Positions 17,605 through 25,790 of a DNA stretch of 30,000 nucleotides are shown one piece after another. How positions within the stretch are numbered: the stretch's first letter is position 1; each line of letters starts with the position of its first letter. This stretch comes from Prorocentrum cordatum (lineage: Eukaryota > Sar > Dinophyceae > Prorocentrales > Prorocentraceae). The notes under the pieces are model-generated. The model was not told the DNA's origin. It saw only the letters and a program-made list of their open reading frames with translations, and ran no database searches. The position numbers and the translations under genes are program-made. The DNA lies in assembly GCA_963575745.1 (NCBI GenBank), contig CAUYUJ010008143.1:1-30000 (forward strand). Reading direction: 5' to 3'.

Positions 17605-18776
17605 TTGCGTCGTGACAGCCAATATGCTGCCTGGTGCTTGGTGTCCACCCAGGGCAGCACGAACATGATACCTGTAGCTAAACATAGAGCAGCTCGTCGA
17701 CGTAGAAGGAGGTTGAGTCCAGCAGCTGACGAGCGGCCCTTGGCCATGGCCGCGGAGAGACCCTCGTTGTCCTCCAGGTTGGCGACCAAGTAGCCGCGCG
17801 CCCCTGGGGCGCGGCTGAGCGCTGTGAGCAGCTTGAGCGCTGCCCTGCCTTCGCCCAGCGTTATGTGGTCTGGGCGTTGCCATCGCCCTGATCCCAGCTC
17901 AGTCCATTCGCATTCAGGCTTCTCAAGCAGGCTCCGCGGCACCTTGGAGACGGCGATGCGATTCGCTATCTCCTTGTCCGCCCTGTTGAAGTGACCGACC
18001 CTGCCGTCGAGCCGCGCAGCGTGGCCCGGCCGCGTGCCAGCTGCCACCAGGTCCTCGCGCTCGATGATGCTCGCGGCGGCCCCGACGATCCCGTAGCCGC
18101 CGAAGTCGTCCTCGTTCGAGCCCTCGGCGTCGGAAGAAAAGACCAGCGGCGCCACCGGAGCGTTGAGCACGCATTCCATCGACAGCACCAGGCGTGCCAT
18201 GGCCTCCAGCTCTCGCCGAGCCGAGGGCCACCAACTGATGACCTGGTTGGCGTGCTTCTCGATCATGCTGAAGATCGCGTGCGGGGCGGACATCAGCTCC
18301 CGCTTCAAGAGGGCGCCCCACAGCCAGGCGCCTACGACCGCTCTCAGTAGCTCCACGTCGATCCAGTCGACCTCCAGCAGCCACAGGCAGCTCTCGCGCA
18401 GCAGCCAGCCCTTGTGCGGGTCGAAACGTAGCGCGGGCGGCGACCTCTGCACGCGGTACCCCACGGCCTTCAAGTTGTCCTCGGCCTCGACCCGCTCGGT
18501 GACCAGAAACCCCTCGCGCTCCCAGCCGTCCGCGACCTGCTGCATCAGCTCGTCGCACTTCGGCTCCTCTGAAGCGGGGCCCACAGTCAACACCAAGCCG
18601 TCGTCGACGTGAACGTAGGCCGCCACGTCCTCGGGCCCCAAACTGCACTGACCCTTCTTGGAGTACTTCTCGTTCAGCATGACAAACTTCCCTCCTAATG
18701 GACCCTCTGCTTCTCGACTCCATTGGCTCGTGCGCGGCCGTGCTGTAGAAGGGCGTCTCCAGCCCCCCAGGTCCAC
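17601..18776 (-). CDS. Pol C-terminal half: RT motif C, thumb, and RNase H
   Basis: Counted from 18776, YVHVDDG (residues 54-60) is the catalytic VDD of reverse transcriptase. It is followed by a thumb/connection segment typical of DIRS and gypsy-like pols (GAWLWGALLKRELMSAPHAIF, about 149-169) and RNase H. RNase H candidates are Asp 216 (SSDAEGS), Glu 309 (LGEGRAAL) and Asp 336 (LEDNEG). The terminal motif reads HQAAYWLSR where family members have ADxLSR, so the last acidic residue is Tyr. Real coding in this frame probably begins near 18715, where a +1 shift joins it to the upstream pol frame. The segment before that is out-of-frame shadow. The TGA stop overlaps the recombinase ATG (ATGA), suggesting termination-reinitiation. 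Confidence 0.8.
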   Translation of the reverse strand: MDLGGWRRPSTARPRTSQWSREAEGPLGGKFVMLNEKYSKKGQCSLGPEDVAAYVHVDDGLVLTVGPASEEPKCDELMQQVADGWEREGFLVTERVEAEDNLKAVGYRVQRSPPALRFDPHKGWLLRESCLWLLEVDWIDVELLRAVVGAWLWGALLKRELMSAPHAIFSMIEKHANQVISWWPSARRELEAMARLVLSMECVLNAPVAPLVFSSDAEGSNEDDFGGYGIVGAAASIIEREDLVAAGTRPGHAARLDGRVGHFNRADKEIANRIAVSKVPRSLLEKPECEWTELGSGRWQRPDHITLGEGRAALKLLTALSRAPGARGYLVANLEDNEGLSAAMAKGRSSAAGLNLLLRRRAALCLATGIMFVLPWVDTKHQAAYWLSRRK

Positions 18777-20973
18777 CTGATTCCAGACGCATCAATGCAA
18801 TAGTACGGGTAATACACCAACCGAAGAAACGGCACAGACCTGAGGGATAACTCTGAAGACGTCGTGACGCAAATACTCCCCGATCATTCTTACCTCGGAC
18901 ATTGTCGCGAGCATGGTTACCGTCACAGTGAAGCAAACCTTCGGATAGCCCAAGGAGGTTGGAAAGGAGACCTGTAGGTTTTTGGGCCGCCCCCCCGTGC
19001 ATGCACTGATCCAGGGTTACAACCTGGGCCTGAGCACGTTCAGCTAAACCTTTCACCCCTTCGAGGGCGAAAACAGAAGGGAAGGGGAACTCGCCAGGGT
19101 CCGCGGGGTGCTCTAACAAAAAAGCCCCGCCCTGTGACAGAACAGCCTCGCACAGACCTAAGAAGTTGAAAAGCAGAGCGTTTACCTCTACTACTCGCAT
19201 CCTCTCATGATTCTTCAGCGACGGCAGCCCCAGCAAGTGGTCGCGTCGTCGCAGCGGCGGGGGGCCGCCTGGCCGGCGCCTCAGCCTGCTCCAGGCGGCA
19301 CAGGGCGGCCCTCCCAGCACCACATCCAGCAGGCCCTCGTTCGCCAGCTCGAGGAGCGCCGCGACGGTGTGCGGGTCGGTGAAGTCCCAGCGCGCGTCGA
19401 AAGCCAGGTCGACGCCAAAGAAGAAGACGGGCATGTCATGCTGCCGGCAGAAAGTCTCAACATGGTCCTGGATGTCACCCAGGCGGCGGCCTCCTGCAAA
19501 GATGTGGACCACTACCATGATCCTCTGAGCTGACCTCTTGAAGTAGCGCACCTTCTCGCAGAACTCTGCGACCGTGAAGCCCGACTCGAGTCGGTCCGCG
19601 CTGCGCCGGTTGCGCTGCAAGTCAACCCACTCCTGGTCGTGTACCTCCACCTCGTCGGTCAAGTCCGCGTGCTTCGTGAAGTTGGCCACCTCGGACTCGG
19701 CCAGCTTCCTGTTGAAATTCAGCGTCTCGCCCAAGCTCCGCACGTTGATGGGCATCAGGATGTGCACAGAGTGGGAGCGCCCCATCGGCAGCCGCTGGTA
19801 GCACGGGTAAACCATCTCGTAGTCGGGGACGCCCTTTAGCTCCGGCGGGAGCTGGCTGCGCACCAAGGCGGCGGGCAGCGCGGGAGTAGCCATCCAGGGC
19901 CACCACCACGACGGGGTCACGACCGACGAGAAGGCATTCGACTCGTCGCAGCGGGCGAGGTGCAGGGAGCCTTCCATCACGCGTATCTGAGAGAGGGCGC
20001 CTCCACCGCCTAGACCATGGTCCTCTCGAGCACGGACATCACACCAAATGTAGTTCGCAGGGACCGCCATGATCAACTTTCTGAGCTTCTCGGGATCTCT
20101 CTTGGGGACCGCGCTGACGCCGCTGATGGCCTTAATGTCGGCGCGGCGCATGTAGGTCCATAGACGTGGTGGGAGGTCCTGGCGGCATAAGTACTTGGCC
20201 CACTCCTCCTGCGAGCCTCCCAAGAAACCGTAGTGCTGCTCCAGCTCCCGCAGCAGCTGCTCGCTCTTGCCGCTCCAATCCACCACGTTGCTCTCCTCAG
20301 CGTAGAACTGGGACTCCGCAATCGGCAGGGCCTCCAGCATGTCCACGGTCCGCTCGGTGGTCACCTCGTCGATGCGGTCCGCAATGAACGTCGCGTGCAC
20401 CTGTCGCTTGCAGGTCCCCGAGTAGGTGACTTCGCTGAGTTTGAGCAGCTCGCTGATAGCTCGCACGCCTGTCACCATTCCTGGCCGGCGAGCGCTGACA
20501 AACTCCTGGGGCAACCTGATCGCCCTGAGTTGAGCTTGCCCTGCCGCTCCGTCGCTTGCTCTAAGATCTCGACGCTCGACGTTGCGGCTCGCCTGCTGCT
20601 TCAAGCCTCCAGCGTGAACTCGGTTCCAGGTCTCCAACACCTGGTTGGCCAGCTTGTGTATCTCTCGCCGCTTCGCCTCCCTCTGTCGTAGCCTGCCCGA
20701 CGACGACGCTGGTCGCGTACTCGGCCAGGGCAGCAGGGGCAACGGGAGGAGGCCACGCCGCTCCTGAAGTAGGAGGTGAATGTCGGCAAGGTCGGGAAAG
20801 GGGCTGGTCCTCGCTATCGTCGGGCGAGAGGGCGGTGGTCGTGAGCACGTCCGCGGCCCGCTCTGGCATGTAGCTCCATCCCGATGTACTGGCACCCACA
20901 CGCCTCCGTCTCCTCGCCCACCTCGCAGCCGTAAAGTGATTCGCCTCGGAGGCGCCCCCGGCTGCCAAGGCAC
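18715..20973 (-). CDS. Pol N-terminal half: reverse transcriptase fingers/palm plus methyltransferase-like domain
   Basis: The frame is open from a GTG at 20973, and no ATG occurs in the first 165 codons, so expression from gag by readthrough or reinitiation is likely. Counted from 20973, a basic helical region (about 93-125) leads to the RT fingers (AISGVSAVPKRDPEKLRKL, 282-300), palm motif A (RCDESNAFSSVVTP, catalytic Asp 343) and motif B (YQRLPMGRSHSVHILM, 392-407). The expected VDD does not follow. Instead a methyltransferase-like domain occupies about 485-725, and VDD appears only in the next frame at 18600-18611. After about codon 750 (near 18715) the sequence turns Arg/Gly-rich and non-homologous, although the frame stays open to 17923. 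This marks a +1 frameshift, by mutation or programmed. The same frame upstream is the gag ORF, separated only by TGA at 20992-20994. Confidence 0.8.
18799..19521 (-). other. Methyltransferase-like domain nested in the RT
   Basis: On pol residues 485-725 the landmarks are VVVHIFAGGRR (492-497, like the AdoMet-binding motif I), GVDLAF (520), LGGPPCAAWSR (553-563), FLLEHPADPG (618-627), TLDQC (653-657), QKPTGLLSN (664-672) and SYPSGLC (708-714). Cytosine-C5 methyltransferases have motif I (FxGxGG-like), motif IV with a PC dipeptide and motif VI ENV. GGPPC fits motif IV, and EHP sits where ENV is expected. Catalysis is unproven because the ENV asparagine is absent and no target-recognition region is clear. 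DIRS elements are known to carry a methyltransferase, but usually after RNase H. Here it lies between RT motifs B and C. Confidence 0.6.
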
Positions 20974-20991
20974 CTCCGTCCTCGGCGGGGG

Positions 20992-21363
20992 TCAATGGCT
21001 CGACTTGCCCTTGGGGGGAGCCCCCCCCTTAGGCGTGCCCTTCGAGCCCTTGAAGCCACCCTTGTTGGCGCGCTGGCGTCGCCTGATCTCCGAGCTGATG
21101 CGTTCCTCGCGCTGGTGCTCCATCTTCGAGTGTGTCGTCGCCTCGGAGATCAGCCAGTTCGGCGCGATGTCCACCGCCGAGCCAGGCGCCACCACTGCGC
21201 GGAGACGCGCCGCGCCCACGCTGTCACGCGCGCGGCTCTCGTACACGTAGGCCGAGAGATGGCGCAGGGCGACCTCCACCTGATCGTCTGAGTTCAGCTT
21301 CGCGCAGAGGCTCACGTCGTCCGTGCAGTCGCCCAGCGCGAAGTCCACCGCGGTGGCCGTCGC
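20992..21363 (-). pseudogene. Gag-like ORF, C-terminal segment
   Basis: This continues the frame of the upstream gag segment directly after TAG at 21364-21366. The sequence ATATAVDFALGDC follows the stop without a shift. It includes VEVALRHLSAYVYESRARD, then WLISEATTHSKMEHQREER, and ends in a Lys/Gly-rich basic tail (KGGFKGSKGTPKGG) that would suit RNA binding. It stops at TGA 20992-20994, after which pol stays in the same frame. I recall the VDxAP.WL...ATTHSKMEHQR type of tail from dinoflagellate retroelement proteins. It is marked as a pseudogene segment because the TAG separates it from its N-terminal part. Confidence 0.65.
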
Positions 21364-22437
21364 CTACAGGGACTGCCACTCCTCGCCTCGCTTGGAGCCC
21401 ACGTGTTGCTGAGTCAGCCAGTTCCTCACCGACGTGGACCCTGACGCTCTGATGTCCCGATAGATCTCGCCACCTGCTCGCCTGAAGTCGGGCGGCAAGC
21501 TGCGGGCCCAGCCCTCGACGGAGGTCGAGGCCGCGAGCCCGCCGCCCACGAAGCCGCCCGAGAACTGCACGGGCGCCGTCTCGAAGCCCTTCAGCACCGC
21601 CTTCACGCTGTCTACGTCTGGAGCCCCGATCGACGCCTCTCCCGAGTAGCCCCGCGCCACCAGCGCCGCCTTCACGCCCGCGTCCAGCAAGCCCGCCTGC
21701 TCGCGCTGGTGGGCCCTCTGCCAGAAGCGCGCGCCCCACCACGGGTCGGTCGAGCTCGTGGCCGCGTAGCTCTCGAGCTCTGTCCTGATGGCGGCGGCGC
21801 AGGCGCTGGCCCCCGATGGGGGCGGGCTCGCGGCCGCCGCCGCGCCCGCCGGCTGACCTCCTGCGTCGGCGTCGCCGCCCGTGCCAGCTGCGGGCCCGCC
21901 CGGCACAGCCGCGCCGCTCGCGGCGGCCGGGCCTGCACAGGCGGGGGCCCCGCCCCGGCTGCAAGAGATCGGTCCCCCGAGACATCCTCCGGCGCCGAAG
22001 GCGTGGAAGGCGGCGAGCCCGCCGTCTGGCGCCCCTGAGGGAGGCGCCGCCCACATCCCTGGCGCGGCGGCGGGCGGTGGCCCGATGGCGAAAGGCGGCG
22101 GGGGCGGCAAGCCGAGAGCCCCGCCCACGCCCGCGCCAGCTGCGGGGCCGCTCGGCCCGCCACCTTCTGACGGGGCGGCAGGCGGCTCGAGCTTGGCGTG
22201 CTGTAGCGCGGCCAGCTGGCTCCGCAGGCGCTCCAGCTCGTCGCTGTCGTCCTGGCGACGGCAGCACCACCCCAGCAGGCCCGCGCGCCACAAGGTGAGG
22301 CCGCTCCCCGCTGAGCCCGCAAGGACGGCCAGCCCTAGACGCTGAACGGCAGCGCGGCCTGAGTCCGCCTTCAGGGCGCCGTCGGCAAGGAACAGACCGT
22401 CAGCAACGTCGCTCCTGCCCAGCCGAGCGCCCACCAC
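21364..22437 (-). pseudogene. Gag-like ORF, N-terminal segment
   Basis: A 357-codon open frame. Its ORF edge at 22437 is a GTG, and there is no in-frame ATG nearby. It carries a hydrophobic stretch (LGLAVLAGSAGSGLTLW), a short predicted coiled coil (DSDELERLRSQLAALQ), a long Pro/Ala/Gly linker (about 85-210), then a less biased region with WWGARFWQRAHQREQAGLLD and GGEIYRDIRASGSTSVRNWL. It ends EWQSL-TAG with the same frame continuing. An out-of-frame ATG at 22502 begins MVLSPAPSELEGP and reads through a hydrophobic WWALGWAGATLL before stopping at about 22371. A one-base shift would join that start to the long frame, so the true N-terminus may lie at 22502. The assignment as gag rests on position before pol and on general character. 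Confidence 0.6.
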
Positions 22438-22502
22438 CTGCCGGGGCCTCCTGGCGGCGATACAGGCCCCTCGAGCTCCGAGGGCGCTGGAGAAAGAACC
22501 AT

Positions 22503-22574
22503 GTTCGTGCTACGCTGGGGGCCCAAGCCCCAAAGACTTCGTTAGAAGAAAAACATGATGCCTGGGTGTTGAGC
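22503..22574 (-). promoter_or_regulatory. 5' leader of the YR element with pyrimidine tract and small hairpin
   Basis: Downstream of A1 on the minus strand, CGTAG is followed by a T8 tract and CTGGGCTCAACACCCAG, which can form a 5-bp stem with a 7-base loop. The ATG at 22502 follows about 50 bases later. The tract followed by AG could serve as a trans-splice acceptor. The string also has pieces in common with the dinoflagellate spliced leader (CGTAG, TTTT, GGCTCAA in that order). This is suggestive only. Confidence 0.3.
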
Positions 22575-22648
22575 CCAGAAAAAAAACTACGAAGGGGGAG
22601 ATCGCACTCACTTCACATTAAGTAACATTCAGAGACCTCATTCTCCAA
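22575..22648 (-). repeat. A1: 5' split direct repeat
   Basis: This 74-bp block matches A2 (15042-15114) with one substitution and one extra A. Its outer edge (attctccaa) abuts CAT repeats at 22649. It defines the 5' end of the element on the minus strand. Confidence 0.9.
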
Positions 22649-22734
22649 CCATCATCATCATCATCATCCTCCTCATCATCATCATCATCATCATCAGCAT
22701 CATCATTATCATCAGCATCATCATCATCATCATC
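22649..22734. repeat. CAT/ATC microsatellite remnant
   Basis: About 85 bp of imperfect CAT repeats separate the YR element from the fold-back element at 22735. It is best read as a fragment of the same array found at 13109-14663 and 23861-25180. Confidence 0.9.
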
Positions 22735-23860
22735 AAAGAGCGTGATCCACCGCCGCTTTACTGTCGAAAATTGCCAACCTTTTCCTCCGGAGCCCGGGAT
22801 CGCCCCCCCCCCCCCTCCGAAAATCCCCCCCCCCCTGCTGGAACCCCTTCCCCCCCCCCCCTCCCCCGGCAAAACCCCTCCCGTAACCCCTCCCCCCCCC
22901 CCCCCTCCCCCTCGAAAGCCGGGGGGGGTCACTACCGGTTCGAACCCCCCCACCCCCCCCCGGATCCGGAAAACCGGGGGGGGTCACTACCGGTTCGAAC
23001 CCCCCCACCCCCCTCGAAAACCGGAGGGGGATCACTACCGGTTCGAACCCCTCCCTACCCCCCCACTCACCGCCAGCAAACGACTCCCGGTCCCTACCAC
23101 CGTCCGCATCACATCCTCCACTGTTGTTCCCAGCACCACTGTCCTCACCACCACTGTCCCCACTGTGTCCCCACCAGTGCCCCCACCACTGTCGCACTGT
23201 CCCCACTGTCCCCACCACTGTTCCCACCACGGTTCCACTCTCCCCACTGTCTCCACGGCCCCAACCACTGCCCGACTATCCCCACTGTCCCCACTGTCCC
23301 ACTGACTCCGCCGCTGTCCCACTGAGCTGTCCCACTGTTCCCACCACTGTCCCCACTGTCCCCACCACTGTCCCCACTGTACCTCTGTCCCATTGTCCCA
23401 CCGCCGTCCTCGCCACCGCCTTCACCACTGTCCCCACCACCATTGTACCCTCCACTGTCCCACTGTTTCCACCTCATTCCCACTGTGCCCACACCGCTGT
23501 CCGCCCCCACCACTGTCCACTGTCCCCCCTGTTCCCACCATTGCCCCCACCACTGCCCCCACCACTACCGGCCCTCTACTGTCCCACTGTCCCACTGCCC
23601 CCACACCTGCCCCGCTGTCCCCTCACTACTGCCCCACCAACACCGCCCCCACCTCTGTCCGCACCCCCACTCGGTTTTCGAAGAGGGAGGGGGGGTTCGA
23701 ACCGGTAGTGACCCCCCCCCTTTGCATGATGAGCTGGGGGGGGGGGAGGGGTTCGAACCGGCAGTGACCCCCCCCCGGTTTTCTGGAGGGGGGGGGGCGG
23801 GGTCGAACCGGTAGTGACCCCCCCCGGTTTTCCGCCAGCTGCGGTAGAACACGCGCTTTC
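22735..23860. mobile_element. Fold-back element with six B-box-like motif copies, inside ATC microsatellite
   Basis: Three plus-oriented copies of a ~50-bp unit carry gtcactaccggttcgaac or a close variant (22928-22945, 22983-23000, 23031-23048). Three inverted copies lie at 23695-23712, 23751-23768 and 23802-23818. Unit spacings (55, 48 and 56, 51 bp) mirror each other. The outer ends also pair: aaagagcgtg..accgc at 22735 against gcggtagaacacgcgcttt ending at about 23859. ATC microsatellite abuts both ends. GGTTCGAACCC fits the Pol III B box/T-loop consensus GGTTCGANNCC, but no A box was found. G and C runs of 7-13 surround every copy. It is probably a non-coding fold-back transposable element. 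Confidence 0.65.
23085..23680. repeat. CCCCACCACTGT-type degenerate minisatellite (fold-back interior)
   Basis: The interior of the fold-back is built from CCACTGTCCCCA-like units of about 9-15 bp, with variable order. Frames through it are Pro/Thr/Cys/His- or Gly/Val/Trp-rich artefacts. Confidence 0.8.
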
Positions 23861-25180
23861 CATTATCATCATCATCATCATCATCGTCATCATCATCATC
23901 AGCATCATTCATCCGCATCATCATCTTCATCTTTATCATCATCATCACCATCAGCATCATCATCATCACCACCATCATCATCATCGCCGTCATCATCGCC
24001 AGCAGCATCATCAGCATCATCATCAGCAGCATAATCGTCGTCTTCAACATCACCATCATCATCATCCTGCGCCTGCCCCTGCTCCTGTTACTGCTCCTGC
24101 TTCTCCTCAACCTCATCAATATCATCATCCTCCTCCGCCTCACCATCATCATCATCAGCACCATCATCAGCAGCATCATCATCATTATCATCGTCACCAT
24201 AAGCATCAGCATCATCATCCTCATCATCAGCAGCAGCATCATCAAGATCATAATCAGCATCATCATCATCATCACCAGCCTCATCATCAGCATCATCATC
24301 GCCAGCATCGTAGTCATCATTAGCAGCATCATCATCAGCATCATCTCCATCCTCATCAGCACCAACAGCATCATCAGCAGCAGCATCCTCAGCAGAATCA
24401 CAATCATCATCATGAGCAGCAGCAGCATCATGTGTATCATCATCATAAGCAGCAGCAGCATCAGCATCAGCATCATCAACAACAGCAGCATCATCCTCAT
24501 AATTAGCATGATCACCGCCATCGACATCAGCATCATCATCAGCAGCATCAGCAACAGCATCATCAGCCTCATCATCATCAGCATCATTACCATCATCAGC
24601 AGCAGCATCGTCATCCGCATCGTCAGCATCATCAGCATCCTCATCATCAGCAGCGTCACATCATCATCATCAGCATCAGCATCATGATCATCATCAGCAA
24701 CATCACCAGTATCAGCAGCATCATCATCAGCATTAGCTTCATCATCATGAGCAGCATGAGCATCATCGTCATCAGCAGCATCACAAGCATTTTCATCATC
24801 GCCAGCAGCGCCATCACCATTCGCAAAATCATCAGCAGCAGCATCAGCATTGTCACCGTCATCATCCCCAGCAGCAGCATCATCATCAGCATCTTCATCA
24901 TCATCATCATCACACCCAGCGTGTTCATCATCACCATCGAGATCGCCATCGTCAGCAGCATCATCAGCATCATCATCATCAGCATCATCATAACCATCAT
25001 CACCATCGGCATCACAAGTATCAGCATCAGCATCGTCATCAGCATCAGCAGCAGCAGCATCATCAGCATCCTCGTTATCATCCGCAACATCATCACCATC
25101 AGCATCTCCATCCGCATCAGCATCCGCATCAGCATCAGCAGTAGCAACCTCATCAGCATCATCAGCATCATCGTCAGCGC
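23861..25180. repeat. ATC/CAT microsatellite (~1.3 kb)
   Basis: Imperfect CAT repeats with regular CAG and CGT variants and one CCTGCTCCTG-rich interruption near 24067-24130. The long minus-strand Asp/Ala and Met/Leu frames are artefacts of the triplet. Confidence 0.95.
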
Positions 25181-25315
25181 CAAATGAAAGGGATGTATAC
25201 GATCTGATGCCTTGTTCATAGGGCTCTAAATGAAACCTGAAATGGCTGCAATTCAACTTCCCTCTACTATGCTCTTCTACTTGCTACACTGAGGGTAAAA
25301 ATTCCCACGCTCCTC
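25181..25315 (-). other. Truncated 3' flank of the copia-like element
   Basis: About 135 bp between the end of the RNase H frame and the microsatellite. On the minus strand a purine stretch (gtagagggaag, about 25257-25267) is followed by TTGAATTGC, which could be a polypurine tract at an LTR start. The possible LTR is cut off within about 75 bp by the ATC array, and no recognisable full 3' LTR is present. Confidence 0.3.
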
Positions 25316-25790
25316 CTACACCTGGCGCGAGCGGTTCCTCGCGCACGGCGCCCCTACAAAGCTCTCGGCAGTGGAGCGGGGGTTCACGGAGCTCTGCGGT
25401 TGGACCAACTTGGGCCCAGAGCCGCCGATGTCAAAGAACATCGTTTTGCTCTTCTCTCTGACTGGTGCTGCCGAGCCCCACTCAAGCCATTCCTGCTCTT
25501 CCAACAAATTCAAGTCAAGATTTTGCTTCGCAAGCTGTGGTGCGAGCTCGCGTCTTCCGCCACGTGTGGCGCAGCCGAGCCTCTTGCAAAATTTGTCTAA
25601 CTTTGGTTTGTCCAAGTACTTTACCATGAGATCTCCTGGGTTCTCGTCAGTGCCGATTTTTCGGATGACGAAGTCGCTGTTTGCGAGTCTTCCTTGAACC
25701 CACAAGTACTGGGTGTGAAAGTGTTTCAATTTACCCAGTCCTAGCCTAGATGCTATTCCTTTGCCGGCTGAGCTGTCTGCGCCCTTTTAA
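25316..25790 (-). pseudogene. Copia-like RNase H, C-terminal part
   Basis: Reading from about 25790, GADSSAGKGIASR and then KHFHTQYLWVQG match the end of copia RNase H (DS.SA...R followed by RH...YLW.Q). ENPGDLMVKYL corresponds to the conserved N(P/V)AD(L/M)xTK tail. It is in a +1 frame relative to the RT ORF, which hits TAG at 25746. It would extend through a short unconserved tail to the stop at 25316. Confidence 0.75.

Larger units (their letters stand above)
14664..22648 (-). mobile_element. Tyrosine-recombinase retroelement with split direct repeats (DIRS order, Ngaro/PAT-like layout)
   Basis: Read on the minus strand the order is A1 (22575-22648), gag-like ORF, reverse transcriptase with an inserted methyltransferase-like domain, RNase H, tyrosine recombinase, membrane-protein ORF, B1 (15117-15396), A2 (15042-15114), B2 (14664-14943). 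Known DIRS-order elements combine RT-RNase H with a tyrosine recombinase instead of a DDE integrase. Ngaro and PAT types carry exactly this A1...B1-A2-B2 arrangement, which fits re-integration from a circular intermediate. ATC microsatellite abuts both ends and no target duplication is visible, as expected for recombinase-mediated insertion. A-pair and B-pair divergence are both around 1-2%, implying a fairly recent insertion. In-frame stops and one frameshift suggest this copy is no longer autonomous. Confidence 0.85.

Noticed and set aside
17605-17883. The first 93 codons of the long recombinase frame
   Set aside because: They overlap the RNase H coding region in another frame and look random. 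The ATGA junction at 17604 gives a better start.
17923-18714. The C-terminal ~260 residues of the 1016-codon pol frame as real protein
   Set aside because: The sequence turns Arg/Gly/Ala-rich and carries no RT motif. The VDD, thumb and RNase H motifs lie in the other frame over the same bases.
15117-22648. LTR retrotransposon interpretation of the 8-kb element
   Set aside because: The repeats are split (A at the 5' end, B-A-B at the 3' end), not two matching LTRs, and the integrating enzyme is a tyrosine recombinase.
22928-23048. tRNA genes or a tRNA-derived SINE
   Set aside because: Only a B-box-like string is present. No A box, cloverleaf or downstream T run at the expected distances was found.
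13110-25180. CRISPR array
   Set aside because: The repeats are simple trinucleotides without unique spacers of constant length.
23565-25256. A 563-codon minus-strand frame over the ATC array and part of the fold-back
   Set aside because: It is a compositional artefact of the ATC triplet, with no domain.
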